From positions 80,106,402 to 80,170,401 of the forward strand of contig CM067371.1 of assembly GCA_034401795.1 (NCBI GenBank): DNA of 64,000 nucleotides, given 5' to 3'. The position numbers and the translations under genes were made by a program. This document shows positions 43,301 through 57,732 of this stretch, piece by piece (position 1 is the first letter of the stretch; every line of letters starts with the position of its first letter). The DNA is from Chaetoderma sp. LZ-2023a (taxonomy: Eukaryota; Mollusca; Caudofoveata; Chaetodermatida; Chaetodermatidae). The notes under the pieces were generated by a model. That model searched no databases. It saw only the letters and a list, made by a program, of their open reading frames with translations, and was not told the origin of the DNA.

Positions 43301-46300
43301 TCAGTATCCGTTTCATTCCTTAGGCTCCACCAGAAGTTGTTGAAGAAGTAACTCAGATATTATCAGACACAGAAAGAGCAGCTCTACAGGAACTCCTACA
43401 ATCCAGTGATAAAACAGCAACCGTCACAGTGCAGGTAACTTGTGACGAAAATTCTCTAACATTAGGCATTTGAAAGCTTTGAATTTGTAATTTCAATTTC
43501 TTAATGCATTGATTTTCTGAAAATGACCCCAAAAGAATAGCGGAGTATAAACATGGCATATTACGAGAACTGATATTGATTGTGCAAATTTTGACTATGC
43601 CTAATAAATAAGGCCCTACCAAATACTAGTGGATATGGGAAGTCAGTGTATTGTGTACTGTCAAAGTTGAGTGCTGGAAATAAAATTGTAGCAATGAATA
43701 TATACATGTAGGGTGTGGTGGTCATTTCATTTCACTTCTCTGTTGACACTATTATGAGAAATCTTAAAATTTCATTTCCTTTTGAAAATATGTGATATTC
43801 ACTGAAGTTTTGCTAGACTTGTATTTAATGAAAAATTAGGCTATGGATGAACAGTCAAAGAATCAATTTTTAACGCATACCTGTAACATTACTGCTATCA
43901 ATAAATTTCCAGGCCAAGAGAAGACTTATTGAAAATATACTTCTGAAAAGAATGTCTCGGTACCTTGGTGACTGAGCCAGTCATTTTGATGATAAAATAT
44001 CAAGTATAGTCTTCTAGGCCTCAGGGTTGTGGTCAAGTAAAATGTACAGCTAACAGTGCTCGACCCGGGTCATACAACAAGAACCACACACGCTGTAGAA
44101 ACCAATCTGTCTATTATTTAATGATTAATATCACTAGTCTTTTCGGTGTCTAAGGTAGCAACAGCTATCAGTCAAATAGTTTTCAAAATAGTCTCGTTTC
44201 AGTAGCTTAGCCATATATGCATGTTGGGAAATTGATATGCTGTGATTTCATTCTTGAAATGGTTATACAGGGACTGACCTACTCATTTGAAATCATTAGC
44301 CAGTGAATTAGCCTATTTTGGGATCTTATTAGCCACATCTGGACTTTCTTAGCCTGACCATTGACCAATAACCTATCAATTTAATCGTTTATGATCCCGC
44401 TAGATCTTAGGGCTAATAATAACCAAGTAAGAGATGACCAGCCTGTCATGTAAGAAATAAAATATTGGATAGAATTTGATGCGTCATCATGGTTTAAGAG
44501 GAACTGACCTACCAACATACATTAAATTAGTGAATTAGCCTATTTTGACATTTTATTAGCCAACCAGGAAAATTATTCTCAAAAGCGAATTGGTGAATGG
44601 CTAGGTCTGTCCCTGGTTATACCAATTCATGCGCAAGTCCTTGATGCCTTAACCATGTACATCATTTAATCAAGCTAATTTTAAAACAGAAGTATGAGTG
44701 TAGAACTTTGTGTGTGATCGAGCACATGTACATGTACCATGAAAATTTGACCAAAGGACGCATTTTTTGGGGTCAAATTACATGTTTTAGAAAAAAGTAA
44801 TCAAGTACATTCCTTGAGCACATTTCTGGGTCAAAATTTTTCTTAAAACGTCAAAGATCATACCACGGAAATTGAACTAAATGTTACGGTAGACAATTCG
44901 CACCACCTGACGACTGTTTAATGTATACTCCAAAAACACCAAGCGGAATTGAAATAATTAAATTGGGGCGCCTAAATATTGCTTATTCTTTAATAAATAT
45001 CACTTACATGTATTACATCAAAATTAATCCATGTGTGTAAATCACGTGATCCGCCTCCAATCGCAAAAGATGTTTATTCTAATTAGAGCGAGTACTCAGA
45101 TCCAAATATTCTGGACTCGGAAATTGCTATATATCATCATTGCGCGATAGGAACTGAATGTTCCCGTACCCGTTTGATAACCAACTCCCGTTAGCGCATA
45201 AGATTACACACCGCCTCCAAATGCAAAAGAGCCAGATAACCAACTCCCGTTAGCTCATAAGGTCACACAGTGCCTCTAAACGCAAAGGAGCCATTACAAC
45301 TAGTGACCATCTTACCACATTCATAATATCACGTGATTTCTATATTTTCAAGGCGACATTTTATGCCAAAATTAGATTGATTTTAATGTAATAAATGATC
45401 TTTATTGAAGATACAGAATATTTAGGCGATCCTATTTAATAATTTCTCTTCCACCATGATATTTTGTAGGCATACATTAAACATAGTGCTGAGTGATGGT
45501 AACTTTTGATACCAATTTTCGATTTTTTAAAGGTACGTTTTTCTAAATTTAACAGCGTCTTATACTTGAATACAAGATTTTTTTGGCCACATTTCGGTCA
45601 AATTTGGGACAGCGTCCTACATTCGATGGCGGCCTTTAGTCAAGAAATGATGGTATATGTTGGTAAGTAATCACGCCAAAATAGGCATCTGCAGTTGTCT
45701 TGGAAACTGTCCATTTGCAGACTAAGAGAATACTGTTTTTTTGAAAATTTGCCACTGGAATGACTGTCTCGATAACCGAGTCAGTTATTCGAGTGGTAAA
45801 TTTTCAAAAATAGTATTCTCTTGGTCTGCAAAGGGAAATTTTTTAAGTGAGAAAACTGGAATTCTTTTTTAAACAAATTCGAGGGTTAATAGGTTGAGAT
45901 ATAGCTTGTTACTATCACTAATCTTGTAATCCATGAGTAGTCCTCCTCCCCCCACCCCTTTTTGTGAGGTTCTATGTTAGCGTTGGCCTAGTGGATGGGT
46001 CCTATTATCTGCCTGTACCTAGCATTGTTGTAGCGTGATGTTGTTTTGTACTCTCCAGTCATGTGATGATAAAGTACGCCGGACTAAGATTCATGAAGCG
46101 ATTCGTGCTGGATTCCCAGGTCTTGATAGTACCACACAAGAAAACAAAGGAGGCAAAGCTATCCTCGTCAAGCACAAAGGTATGGTTATACAAATAACAT
46201 GACAGTGTATCCAACCAAATGAATAGACGGATCCAATCTGTCACTCACGTATCTGGCTTCATAATCAAATACTTAACTTGTTAGCTGACATCACAATCAA

Positions 46301-49300
46301 AATGACAAAGGCTCCGGCATGAAAATTGAAGTCTGTCGTGAAAGTGTACGAATTGTATGTGTTTGATGATGAATTTACAGTTTGATACATGTACATGTAA
46401 GCATTCAGTTGAATATTTTGAAACTAATTTGAGTGGGTGCTGTGGCTGCTATAGGCGACTGTTCAACTAGTTTCAAAATATTCAACTAGTTTCAAAATAT
46501 TCAACTAGTTTCAAAATATTCAACACCTTAGCTATATTTACAAAACAGTTACCTCAAAATTTAAATACTGGGAGTTCAGGTATCAAAATATTGAACCGAT
46601 TCCAGCACTAGTAAAAAAGTGGACAGAACGTAGCTAAATATAGATAGAAATGGATCACTCTCTTGCTATCATGTATATTAGCCATGGATTCCTAATTACG
46701 TGAAACTTTAACTAGGATGCACAGTCGATGGCACGCCATTTCAAATCACTCCCCATGCTTTTACCAAGTTTGACGTTCTGCTCCCCCCCCCCCACACCCA
46801 CCAACACACACACTCACACACACTACTCCACCTGCATGATTGTGATGGAACCTAATTTAAATGTTGTCTTGCAATCCACAATCATATGGTAACTAACATA
46901 CCAAATGGTTGAATTCTGTACCCACCTCCACCCTCAGTGTGGTGGCGCAGCCTAATGTAAATTTGTCTTCTTGCTGTCTGCACTCATATAGCCAACTCAC
47001 ATAGCGAATTTGGTTGAATTCCACCAAACAGTTTTGGAGGAGATAACGGCTGATAGCCAGATGGACAGACCGAAATGATTGCAATATCTCCTCCGGTTTG
47101 TTAAAACGTGTGGGGATAATTACACTACATTAAGTTTGAATTAAGTCCTTATTGATTCGTGATATGTTGTTCAGATCACCAGGACTTCATTAACCACAAT
47201 GATCTAATAGAGTATAAGTTCTAAACCCAAATCTCTATTAATCGTTGACTTCAGCTGATTACCTCTTTAATGGTCAAATTTGGTCAAGAAAATATTTACT
47301 TAATGAATGTGAATTTGCAGGTCAAAGAACACTATGTTTGAAAATATACCACTGAAATAATTGGCTCAGTTATCGAGTCAGGCATTCCAGCGTTAAATCT
47401 TCATTTAAACATTTTCTCTTGACCTGCAGATGAACATTTCTTCAGATCACTTCAGAGGCCAGTTGCCAATTTTGGCCAGCTTGACTGTTAACTGATTAAT
47501 TTATATTATTTTGAGTATGTGCATCTCACACCTGCTCCAGCCTCCCTCTGTTGTTAATATCATGATGTTATATGGATGCTTATTTGTGTGTCTGCATACG
47601 TGTGTAATGCGTGTGTGTGTACGTGTGTGTGTACATGTGTGCATACGTTGTACATGTTTACAACACTATGCATTGCTGATGCTCCTACACTGCTATACCT
47701 AATTATATACAATAACATCATCAATGCCTTGTGGTAAATTTATTGGCTCACCTGCCCAGAATGGCCAAGTCAGCTTATGCCATGGTGTCTGTCGGTTGTT
47801 TGCCCATCATCCCCTCTTCCAACTTCTCAAAAACCACTGTGCCAATTTCAGACAGGAAGCATCCTTAGGGCATAGGGATCCATGTTTGTTCAAAGGAAGC
47901 CGATCGGCCATGTTGGATTTTGTCTGATTTTTAGAAATGTCTTTAAAAATCTTCTCCGAAACCACTCGAATTGATTCGAAACATGAAACATCATCTTAGA
48001 TAACAGCCAAACTTGAACTTGATTGGCAATTACTTCAGTGGCCATCTTGGATGATCTAGTTTTACGGCCTCTCCAGAACCGCTGTATGGATCAGGCTGAA
48101 ATTTAGGAGATATGGTTAGACACTTAGGGCCATTAAGGTTTGTTCAAGGGAAGGTGATATAATATATTCAACAGCTTAGCTGTATAGTTTACCAAGACCA
48201 ATAAAAATGCAGCCTGTTTGGTGGCCATGTTTGATTGTTTTATTTGAATTTTGTCAACTGGAAATTGATTTTGTAAAGATTTTTGCTTATGCTGATTTTC
48301 AAATTTGCCATTTTCGAAACAAACATAAGATAAATGCTATGGTGGCCATCTTGGATTGTTTTCCTGTCAAAAGCTCCCATACTAAAGCAATTAAGGAAAT
48401 TAAGATTATTCTTGAGAATGACTAGACCGATTTTAATTAAAGTATCTTTAGGGCACAGAGATCCAAATTCATTCAAATGAAGCTGATCAGCCATCTTGGA
48501 TTCTTCTGGAGAACCAGTGGACAGATTTTAACCAAATGTAATACGACACATCCTTGTTAGCTCACCTGGCCAGAATGACCAAGTGAGCTTATGCTATGGC
48601 GACCGTCCGTCGTCTGTCTGGCGTATGTCCATCCGTCCGTCAACTTTTTCTTTAAACGACTTCGTCTCAAGAACTCCTGGGCCCATTTGAATCATATTTG
48701 GCAGGCAGCATCCTTAGGGCATACAGATCTAAGTTTGTTCAAAGGAAGTTGATTGGCCAATTTTGCCAGTGACCATCTTGGATTATGGCCGATTTTTAGA
48801 AACCTCTAAAAATCTCCGAAACCACTTGGTGGATCGATTCAAAACTCACAAAATATCATATAGGGCAAGAGTTGATCCAAGTTTGTTTGAACGAACTTGA
48901 TTGGCCAAATGGTTCGGCGGCCATCTTGGATGACCTAGTTTTCGTGAAAACGACCTGCAGAACCGCTGAACGGATCGGGCTGAAATTTTGGGAATATGAT
49001 TATGGACTAAGGGCCATTAAAGTTTGTTCGTGGGAAGTTGATAGGTAAAAAACATGGCCACCAAGGACCAATCAAATTTTAGCATGTTTGTCTGCCATAT
49101 TCAATTTTTTTATTCGATGGATTTTGAAGCCAAAATTGGTTTTCTTAACTCGGCTTACTTGTCAGTCAGTTGTCGTATAACGATGACCCTGTCCGTCTTC
49201 AGTATGTCCGTCCATCCATCTGTCTGTCCGTCACCAACAATGGCGGCTCATTTTGTTATTTCTTGACGGATTGACACCAAACTTGGTCACAATATTAATG

Positions 49301-52300
49301 TCGGCATACCGGTGTTGTGAAAATGAAACTGATAGGACGTCAAATGCAAGAGTTATCACCCATTAAATATTTGCAGTCTCACTTTCATAGGGGAAATACA
49401 GGTTTGTTCCCATATTCCACTGATTTATCACCATGTCAGATTTTATTGCCAAAGTAGGTTAAGCTCCAATTAACAGATTAACCTTTCCATCACTGCCTAA
49501 ATATTTAAGATATGTGTTATGTGCTCTGACATTTATGCTCTTAAAAGTATTTGGAAATGTATTTGATTGAAAGTTGTTGCTGCCTTAGGCAGCAATGAAA
49601 GTTGTTACTGCCTAAGGCAGCAATGACTTTCAGTCAAATTATTTTCTAAATCAACTCCAGCTCACACTACCCCTGCTGCTAACTTGGTGATTCAGCCAGA
49701 TGCGCATGTGTTAAATGGATTGTGTGGTGGTGGTGGTGGGAATAGCCTGCTATAAAGACCACCTACCTGCCTTTAGAGACCATATTCCAAAGGTTATATC
49801 GCTGAACCTGATAAATATTTTGAAAACAATTGGACTGAAAGTTGTTGTTGGCTAAGCCGCCAACAACTTTCAGTCGAATAGCTTTCAAAATATTCAACAA
49901 GTCAAGAGCTTTTGAAAATTTAAATTATTGGCTGCACTGGCTTGCAGCAGTGAGACAGTTAAGAAACCAGCTGTTGTTAGCACTGATATCATCTATTTTG
50001 GCTTAAACATTGTTCAAAATCACTAATGCAAAGAAACAGTCCGGAGATTGTTGTCAATATCGCGAAAACTAAACCATTTGACTGAAAGATAAGATTAGGT
50101 GAAATGCCAATGTTCTAGGTGAGCAATACAGGTCCATTGGGCATCTTGTTGTTGTTGCAGTTCTGGCCAAACCTTAAGGTTCTACTTATAGGCGATGACC
50201 TGTCTCGTTGAAAAATCTGTGTTCTAGGTGAGCGATACAAGCACCTTGGGCCTCTTGTTGCAATAGATATTAACTTATTCATTATTTTTAATTGACCTGT
50301 GAATCTTTTGTGGTATTTTTAACATGTTATCCTACTGTTAGCCTATGTCTTCTTATATTACATGTAGTAGGGGACGATAGACATAATTGGTGGCCACGGG
50401 AGAGGCCCTCCTACTGCCAATTTGTGCTTTACAAAGAGAACAAAGATACCATGGATACAGTCAACTTCCTTGCTAAGCTGCTCAGGTACCATTACTATTT
50501 GTAGCTCTTATCAGGTACTTTGATTATATCTGCTCAGGTGCTGTGTGTGGTTCTGTTCAGTTGCTGTGTGTGAATCTGATTAGGTACTGTGGCCTGTGGA
50601 TAGTTCTACTAGATTACTCTGAGTAGTCAAAATTAGGTATTGTGAATAGTTCTGCCTTGGCTACTGTTGGTAGTTCTGCATGCAGGGACTGATCTACCCA
50701 CTAGCCAATACACCTTTCCCACATTGACGTCATTACGCCGGTATTCCCCTAAATCAATTCTCGGAGCAAAACTGCTGCTGGCTGGTACCGCCGCCAACAA
50801 GCCGCTGACCCGCGTTGAGTTACTTTCGCACTAAAAGACACCGCAATCTAAACCGTTCCTATGTTAAATGAAAATCTTTATATTATTTGAATCATATATC
50901 ATTGGAAAGCGCATTCAATTGCCGAGACATTAATGCGTTATGTCTTATATTTTTGTAACATTTTCACTTGCGTTATTTGCGTATATAAAATACAGCATTC
51001 GACTTCGATTCATTAAATCAAGTGGACAATAGGGGATATTTTAAAGTTGCAATCAACTGTATTAAATTTTATAAAACTATAAAAACTAATACAGAAATGT
51101 ATAGAAAATTGGCTTAGCTTTCCAATGATGTATGAGTTCAAAAATATTATGAACATAGTTTTTCATATGCACTGCCTAAAGTACACTGTATCTGATTCCC
51201 ATAGTAAAGTAATGCTGTTTGCTCGTCAGCTATCGTGGTTACCAGTCGGAAGTGGTTTGCACGATGCATTCAGGGAAGGTATTTTCCCAAATTACGCTAA
51301 TGTGGGAAAGGTGTATTAGCCAAATGCTACTAAAACCGAAATCTGGCTAATGAAAAGCAGAAATTTAGCTAAATCATTGACTAGTGATTATAATTAATTT
51401 AATTTTCTTGATTGGCTGAATCCTGATTAATTACAGCATTACAATTGCAAAGCAAAAATTCCTGTATACGTTGTTGAATATTTTGAAACTAATATGACTG
51501 AAAGATGCTGCTGCATAAGGAAGCAGCAGCTGTCAGTCATATTAGTTTCAAAATAGTCAACACCTTTCTTATATATTAAGATCCTATTGTATCTGGAATG
51601 TAAAATTGATAGTATTAACTGATGATGATGGACTGCAAACATGTTCATAAGTGACATTGAAGTAACGATTTGCCTAAAATATTTTCTATTTGGTTAGCGA
51701 AAATGGTATTTGGATCTATTGACTAGAACATTGCAAAAGCCAAATCTGTCCCTGGCATGTGTGCCTGGTTAGTTCTGATTAGGCACTATTATTAATTTTA
51801 AAAATATAAAAAATAATCCAAGTAGAGTTGCTTTATCCTTGACTCCCAATTTGTTCTTTCTGATCATTGAATTGATATATATCTGAGGCATCAATTATCA
51901 AACAATGTGCAATATATGTAAAGTAATAGATTTATTATTGTTGTTATGTTTATGTGCTAGAAGATATGTGTGTTTTATAGATTGAGGAGTAATGTGTTTT
52001 CCTATGCGGGAACTAAAGACAGACGTGCGAAGACAACTCAGAATATCACAGCGTTCAGGTAATAGAACATTCACGTTAAAAGATTTCAGTCAAGCTAAAA
52101 AGCCTAGCTTAGATATTTTATCTAAAATATTTGAAAAACAATTTGACTGGAGGCTGCAGTTATATATTTTCCAGTTGCATGTAAATTAATTTCAAAATAA
52201 CTACCAGATGTTTGGCTTGAAAGGGTGTTGAGTATACTACATGTATTTATTGTGTGTTATGATTCAAACACTGCTCATTAACATACACCTTTCAGGTAAT

Positions 52301-55300
52301 AGATATTTCCCCATGGATTAGGATACTTCAAAGCATAAGATATCTTTTCTCTGTATCTCTAATCTGTTTCCACTTGATAGGGTTCCTGCTGAGAAATTGC
52401 ACAGTTTAAACAGCACACTACAGAATATGGCTTTAGGAAATTTCAGGTACCAGTATAAATGCATGAATATGTTATCTTTATTGCTTCGATGATAATATAC
52501 AGGGGTATGCATCAATGCTGCATATATGACGGGCTTGAACTAGAGGCCAGAGTTCTGGGCTATGAATAAATTTTGAAATCTTCAATTTTGGTGTGGGATG
52601 GGGTTGGGAGGATGAGGTTGGGGAGATGGTGTAATATAATTGTCTTGGTGTATTGTTACAGTTACTGTATACTAATTTATATGGATAAATTCAATTTTTG
52701 TCTCCCATGTTCATGACTGCCCTCCCCCCTTAATGGGAAGATTTTGCATTCGGGTATGTCTGTGTGTGTTTTTGTGTGTATAGTGCTGTATCTACTGTTC
52801 TGATTTGACTTAAATTTTAACACAACAAAGAATCTTACCATTACAGAGGATCTCCAGACAAAAACGTGACAATCTCCTATTGTATTTGTTAGTGTTGTGT
52901 ATTATGACCAGTGCATACACAGGTTTCTTAGCATGAAACATTATTTTAGTTATGCGACATCACTATTGGAAAGAGTGGAACAATCTTAAGTACGTCTAGA
53001 CAGTTTGACCATTTCATAGTAAAATATGTGGGATGTGCAACTGTTATTGCACAAACATTCCTGATTCTGTAGAGAGGAACCACACCACAAAAGATTTTAT
53101 GTATGAAATCAAAGAAGTCTGTTGCCATTATAGCACTAAATTGCTCTTTTCGAAATTGTGATAAATCATCAAATCTGTGTTTACGTTTTTATCCGCCCCT
53201 GCCCCGGTCTGTCCACTTCTTGTCAATGCAACGGTTTAGCTACAATTCTTTTGAAACTTGGTAAAGTTAACCATTACCACCTGAATATGTGTATGTGCTG
53301 TTCAGATGCCTGTATGTCCGCCTCTCTGTCCAGAATGCCTGTCTGCCTGTCCATTGCTGCCACACATATCTTGTCAACACAATTCCTCCGAGAGTTTAGT
53401 TGCGATTCTTTTAAAACTGTTTACATGTTATCATTACCACCTACAGATATGCATGGTCTAGCCATATGCCTGTATGTCTATCCATGTGTCTGCTATATCT
53501 CAGACAATCATTTCTTGTCAACGCAAATCCTACAGTTGCAATTTGTTTTAAACTTCCTAAGTGTTATCATTACCATATGTAGATGTGCATATGCTGTCCG
53601 TATGCATGTATGTCCATCCATCTGTCCAGACGCTGTCTGTCTGTCAGTTCAGTTCTGGCAAGCATGCTTTGTCAACGCAACTCCTACAGTTTAGTTGCAA
53701 TTGTTTAGAAACTTGGTAAATGTTATCTTTACCTTAAGAAGTGTACGTGTATGTACTCTCCATATCTATGTATGTCTATCTGTCTGTTCAGATTGTTTGT
53801 CCATCTATCTCTGCCAATAATTTATTGTCATCACAACTCCTCATAAATTTAGTTGTGATTCCTGAAAAAACTGTAAAATGTTACCAGTACCACCTGAAGA
53901 TGCACATGTGCCTTTTTCGGCTAAGTCCATCCATGTTTGCCAGAATTATCTCCCCTGAAAAACGAAATTATTCAAAATTGTCTATTTCGGGCCAGATCTC
54001 GAAGAGTTTTGAAGCTACAGTATGCTGACATTCTTTTTTCTTTGGCCATATTATTTCGATACGCAGTGCTATTATTTCCGTTTCGATGAATTCGCTCCAT
54101 AAGGGAGAGTTATTGATAAATATTAATCACAATTGTCGTGCCCTGCCCAGATTTCAAAGAATTCTGAACCTACACTCAAAGTTGATATATTATATGGAAA
54201 CACAGTTCCATTATGTTTTTCAGTGAAATCTATCCATTAATGTTCGAGTTACATGTATCTCCCATGGCAGACTTTAAATTTGGTGGAAATATGTTTGCTG
54301 CCAGATAGCTTGAAAATGTCTACACATATTCAGTTCTAATTTCCAAGATAGATACCATGTGAGAGAACCTCAGTTGTGATTGTGGTTCAGAAAAATCGGT
54401 TATATTCCCCAGAGTTATCTCTCATGACAAACTTAAAATTCATCAAAAGTTTCTTGTCCAGACATAATCTCAAAGTGCTTTGAAAAGATGCAGTGTCAGG
54501 GTTTAAAAAATTCTTGTTTGCAGCAAATTGCTTACGCTATGTAAATTTGTGGTGTGTTTGTCTGAAATGTTTGGATTCAGGGGTGCTTTTGTTAATATTT
54601 ATGGAATTTTTAACTTGCATCTTGGTCACGATATTGAGAGGATGCATAAATAAGAATTGATTTTCAAATTCTAGTACGATCAAGGATCCTTTTATGCTGA
54701 TAATTCTGTATATTAAATTTATTGACCTATCCGCTACAGAGGGATCCATTGCTAGCTAAGTCCTGCTCATTTCTAGCTAAGCCCCTCTACTTTGTATGCT
54801 TCTTGGAATCGATTTGAACCTTTGAAACCTGAATTCCCAGAATTTAAATCTCAAGGAAACTACTCTCAGGTAAGCTGTTGAAAATTTTGAAACTAATTTG
54901 ACTGGAGGCTGTTGCTGGCTATGGCAGCAACTGCTCCCAGTCAAAAGTTCAAAGTGGTCATTTGCGATGCCGCGCCATCAACCATCCAATCTAGTTTTGA
55001 TTTTGACATCAGTTAACAAATAAACACAAGTAATGTATTTGATTATGACGTCAAATACTTGAGTGAAAGATCATATCCCTCCATTGTCTCAGCCAAGGTG
55101 AATAGAAATTTGGTTTAGAATGCGCCAGCTTGTGTGTAGGTACATTGATCAGAAATGAGAAACCTGACGGAGCATTTTCTGACAAGTGTATGTTCTTGCT
55201 ATGACAGAGGACAAATTCTGTGTCCGTTTCTAATTCTTTTACTTCGTTAATCCTTAAATTTGGTCAAGAAAATGTAAATTTTCTCTTAGAAAATGTCAAT

Positions 55301-57688
55301 TTACAGGCTAGGAAGAGGCTATTTTTGAAAATCTAGCATTAATGGCTGGCATTACTATCGAGCCAGTCATTCCAGTAGTAAATGTTGAAAAAAGTACTCT
55401 TGAATGGACATTTACCAAGACCACGACAGAAGCCAATTTGGGCCGTCTTAGAGATTAAAGAGTTAGAAAACTGACTGACTGACTGAGTGAGACAGGATTC
55501 ATATTACATATACGTCATGGTCCAGTTCCATCTCTATTTCATTTTGGGTTTGTATGTGAAAGGCAGTAAAGATCGACTGGACATTTACTTATTGATTTAT
55601 ACTACATTTCTATTTTCTGTTAACCCTTCACCGATGAATTCCCTATATTCTCTCATATTCATTTCCGGAATACAGGAAAACAGTTGAATATTTTGAAATT
55701 AATTTGACTGGAAGCCGTTGCTGCCTTAGAATTCAACAGAACAAGTTTTATGTCGTAAAGAATGTACTTTTTCAGAGATTTGTCGGTGAAAGAGTTAAGC
55801 ATATTCAAACATTTTCCTCACACATTCACAAGTCTTATGCAGCTACGTCAATGATACAATGCTGTCCCATTTTGCTTTTGTTCTAGGCAGGTTTTGGCCC
55901 CTGGGACAGACTAACTTATTACTGAGTTGTACTACTTGAGTATTGTCCAGCCCACTGGATTATTAATATTGCCATCCGTGACTGTACATTAAAATTATTT
56001 AATTACTGCTATGCACCAAACTCCAGGAAACTGGAGACATTTTTGAAAACAATGTGAAAGTTGTAACAGTCTACAGCAATATTATTTTCAAAATTGCTTC
56101 AGATCCCATGCAAAGTGGAAATGAATAATACAATCTCATCATTCTGTACAGAGTAATGGTTAATAAAGATTGCTGCATCGGTCATATAAGGACTTGAATG
56201 CAATCCTTGTGGCTAACATAATTTACTTGTCACTGACCCTTTTGACTGATTACTCACTTTCAAGCCCTGTACATACATGTACAGCATTAATTGATCAGTG
56301 GCCAAGCTGGCCAAAAGTGGTTTAGGCCGTGCTCTTGAGGAATGTCCATTTACAGGCCAAGAGATTACAATTTTTGAGGATTTACCACTGGGATGACTGG
56401 CTTGATAGCCGAGCAAATCAATCAAGTGATAAATTTTCAAAATAGATTCTTAGCCTGCAAATGGAGTCTATAAGCAAATTTAATTAGATTTTCCTTACTG
56501 ATTTTTACCCTCACTGGATTAAGACGCAATGACTGCCCAAAGCACACTGTTGAGCAGGTCTCAAAGGAGATCACTAACAGTTGTTAAGGTTAAGCTTCTT
56601 TTACTATGATTAAATATACCATTCACAAGTTTCAATTTGCACTAGTCTAAGTCATGTAAATAGTTTTAGTGTTGTGATGCATGTCACAGGCAATTTTACT
56701 TAGATTGATGCCTGTTTAACACAAATAAACTAGAATGCTCGGTCAATGACACGTCATAGCAAATCCCCATGTTCACTGCTTTGACCTCTGGTTGAATTCC
56801 GTCCACCGGTTTTGAAGTAGTAGCATTAAAATCAATTTCTTAACCTTTTGACACCTTCCCCATGCACAGCCTTTTGGGTGGAGCCAAACATTATTGTTGT
56901 TACGTAATCCACAATTATATAGATAAATCATGTACTTTATTTGTTTGCATTCCACACATCGGTTTGGGAGATAACATGAAGGACAATTTTTAGGATATTT
57001 GACCATTGGACTCTAACCCCCCCCCCCCCCCCCCCCCAAGGGGGCAGAGTCAAACAGCAATGTCATCATGCAATCCGCAATTGGGGATAATGGGCAACTC
57101 ACATATGAAATTTAGTTGAATTCCATACAAGTGTTTTGGAGGAGATAGTGTGATGGACAGTTTTCATGATATTTGAACCTTTGACACTGCCCGTGATCCT
57201 CAGGGGTCGGAGCCTAATCCAAATGTCTTGCAAAGTGCAATCAAAGGGTAACCCACATACATGTAGCAAATTTGGTTGAATTTCACCCAATATTTTTGGA
57301 GGAGATAGCATGATGGATGAATTATAATATCCCTGATGTTTTTTTCAAAATGTGGGAATAATAAGATGGTTTTTGTTGATCCCATTGTGAAGTGGAGGAT
57401 GGTTTGAGTTTTTGATCTGAATGATGTCTGGTGCCCTAGAACTCGGCAGAATGTTAAATTAAAAAAAAAATTTAAATGGGAAACGTGACATGCGCAGGCC
57501 CAGGCCCTTTTGTTCTTTATTCTATATGGAGAGTAGCTCGACAGAGTGATCTAAATGGCTTGCTGCGTAGTGATTGGTATGTTGTATTTTTCCACTGCAT
57601 TTTCTTTGCAGTTTTGTTTCCGAGGCTCTCAAACTTGGCGATCTTCTTGGAAACAGATTCACTGTGGTACTCAGGTATGGATGTAATA

Positions 57689-57732
<44 letters not shown>

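Larger units (their letters stand above)
47740..50150 (+). repeat. Several tandemly placed copies of the TAGCTCACCTGG dispersed family
   Basis: Starts (GGCTCACCTGCCCAGAATGGCC at 47744; TTAGCTCACCTGGCCAGAATG at 48557), bodies (CATCTTGGAT, GATTTTTAGAAA) and an end (AGGTGAGCAATACAGG at about 50112) are visible, interrupted by family A hairpins at 49547-49655 and 49813-49899. Confidence 0.7.
50684..51753. mobile_element. Second member of the hAT-type MITE family, carrying a nested element
   Basis: AGGGACTGATCTA at 50684 and AAATCTGTCCCT ending at 51753 are the same termini as 44269-44614. It contains the 607-bp insertion at 50709-51315 and a family A hairpin at 51473-51561. The flanking duplication is not clean. 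Confidence 0.7.

Noticed and set aside
53158-53694. 178-codon ORF rich in Cys and Ser
   Set aside because: It crosses a ~150-bp tandem repeat array; the apparent repeats are DNA-level.
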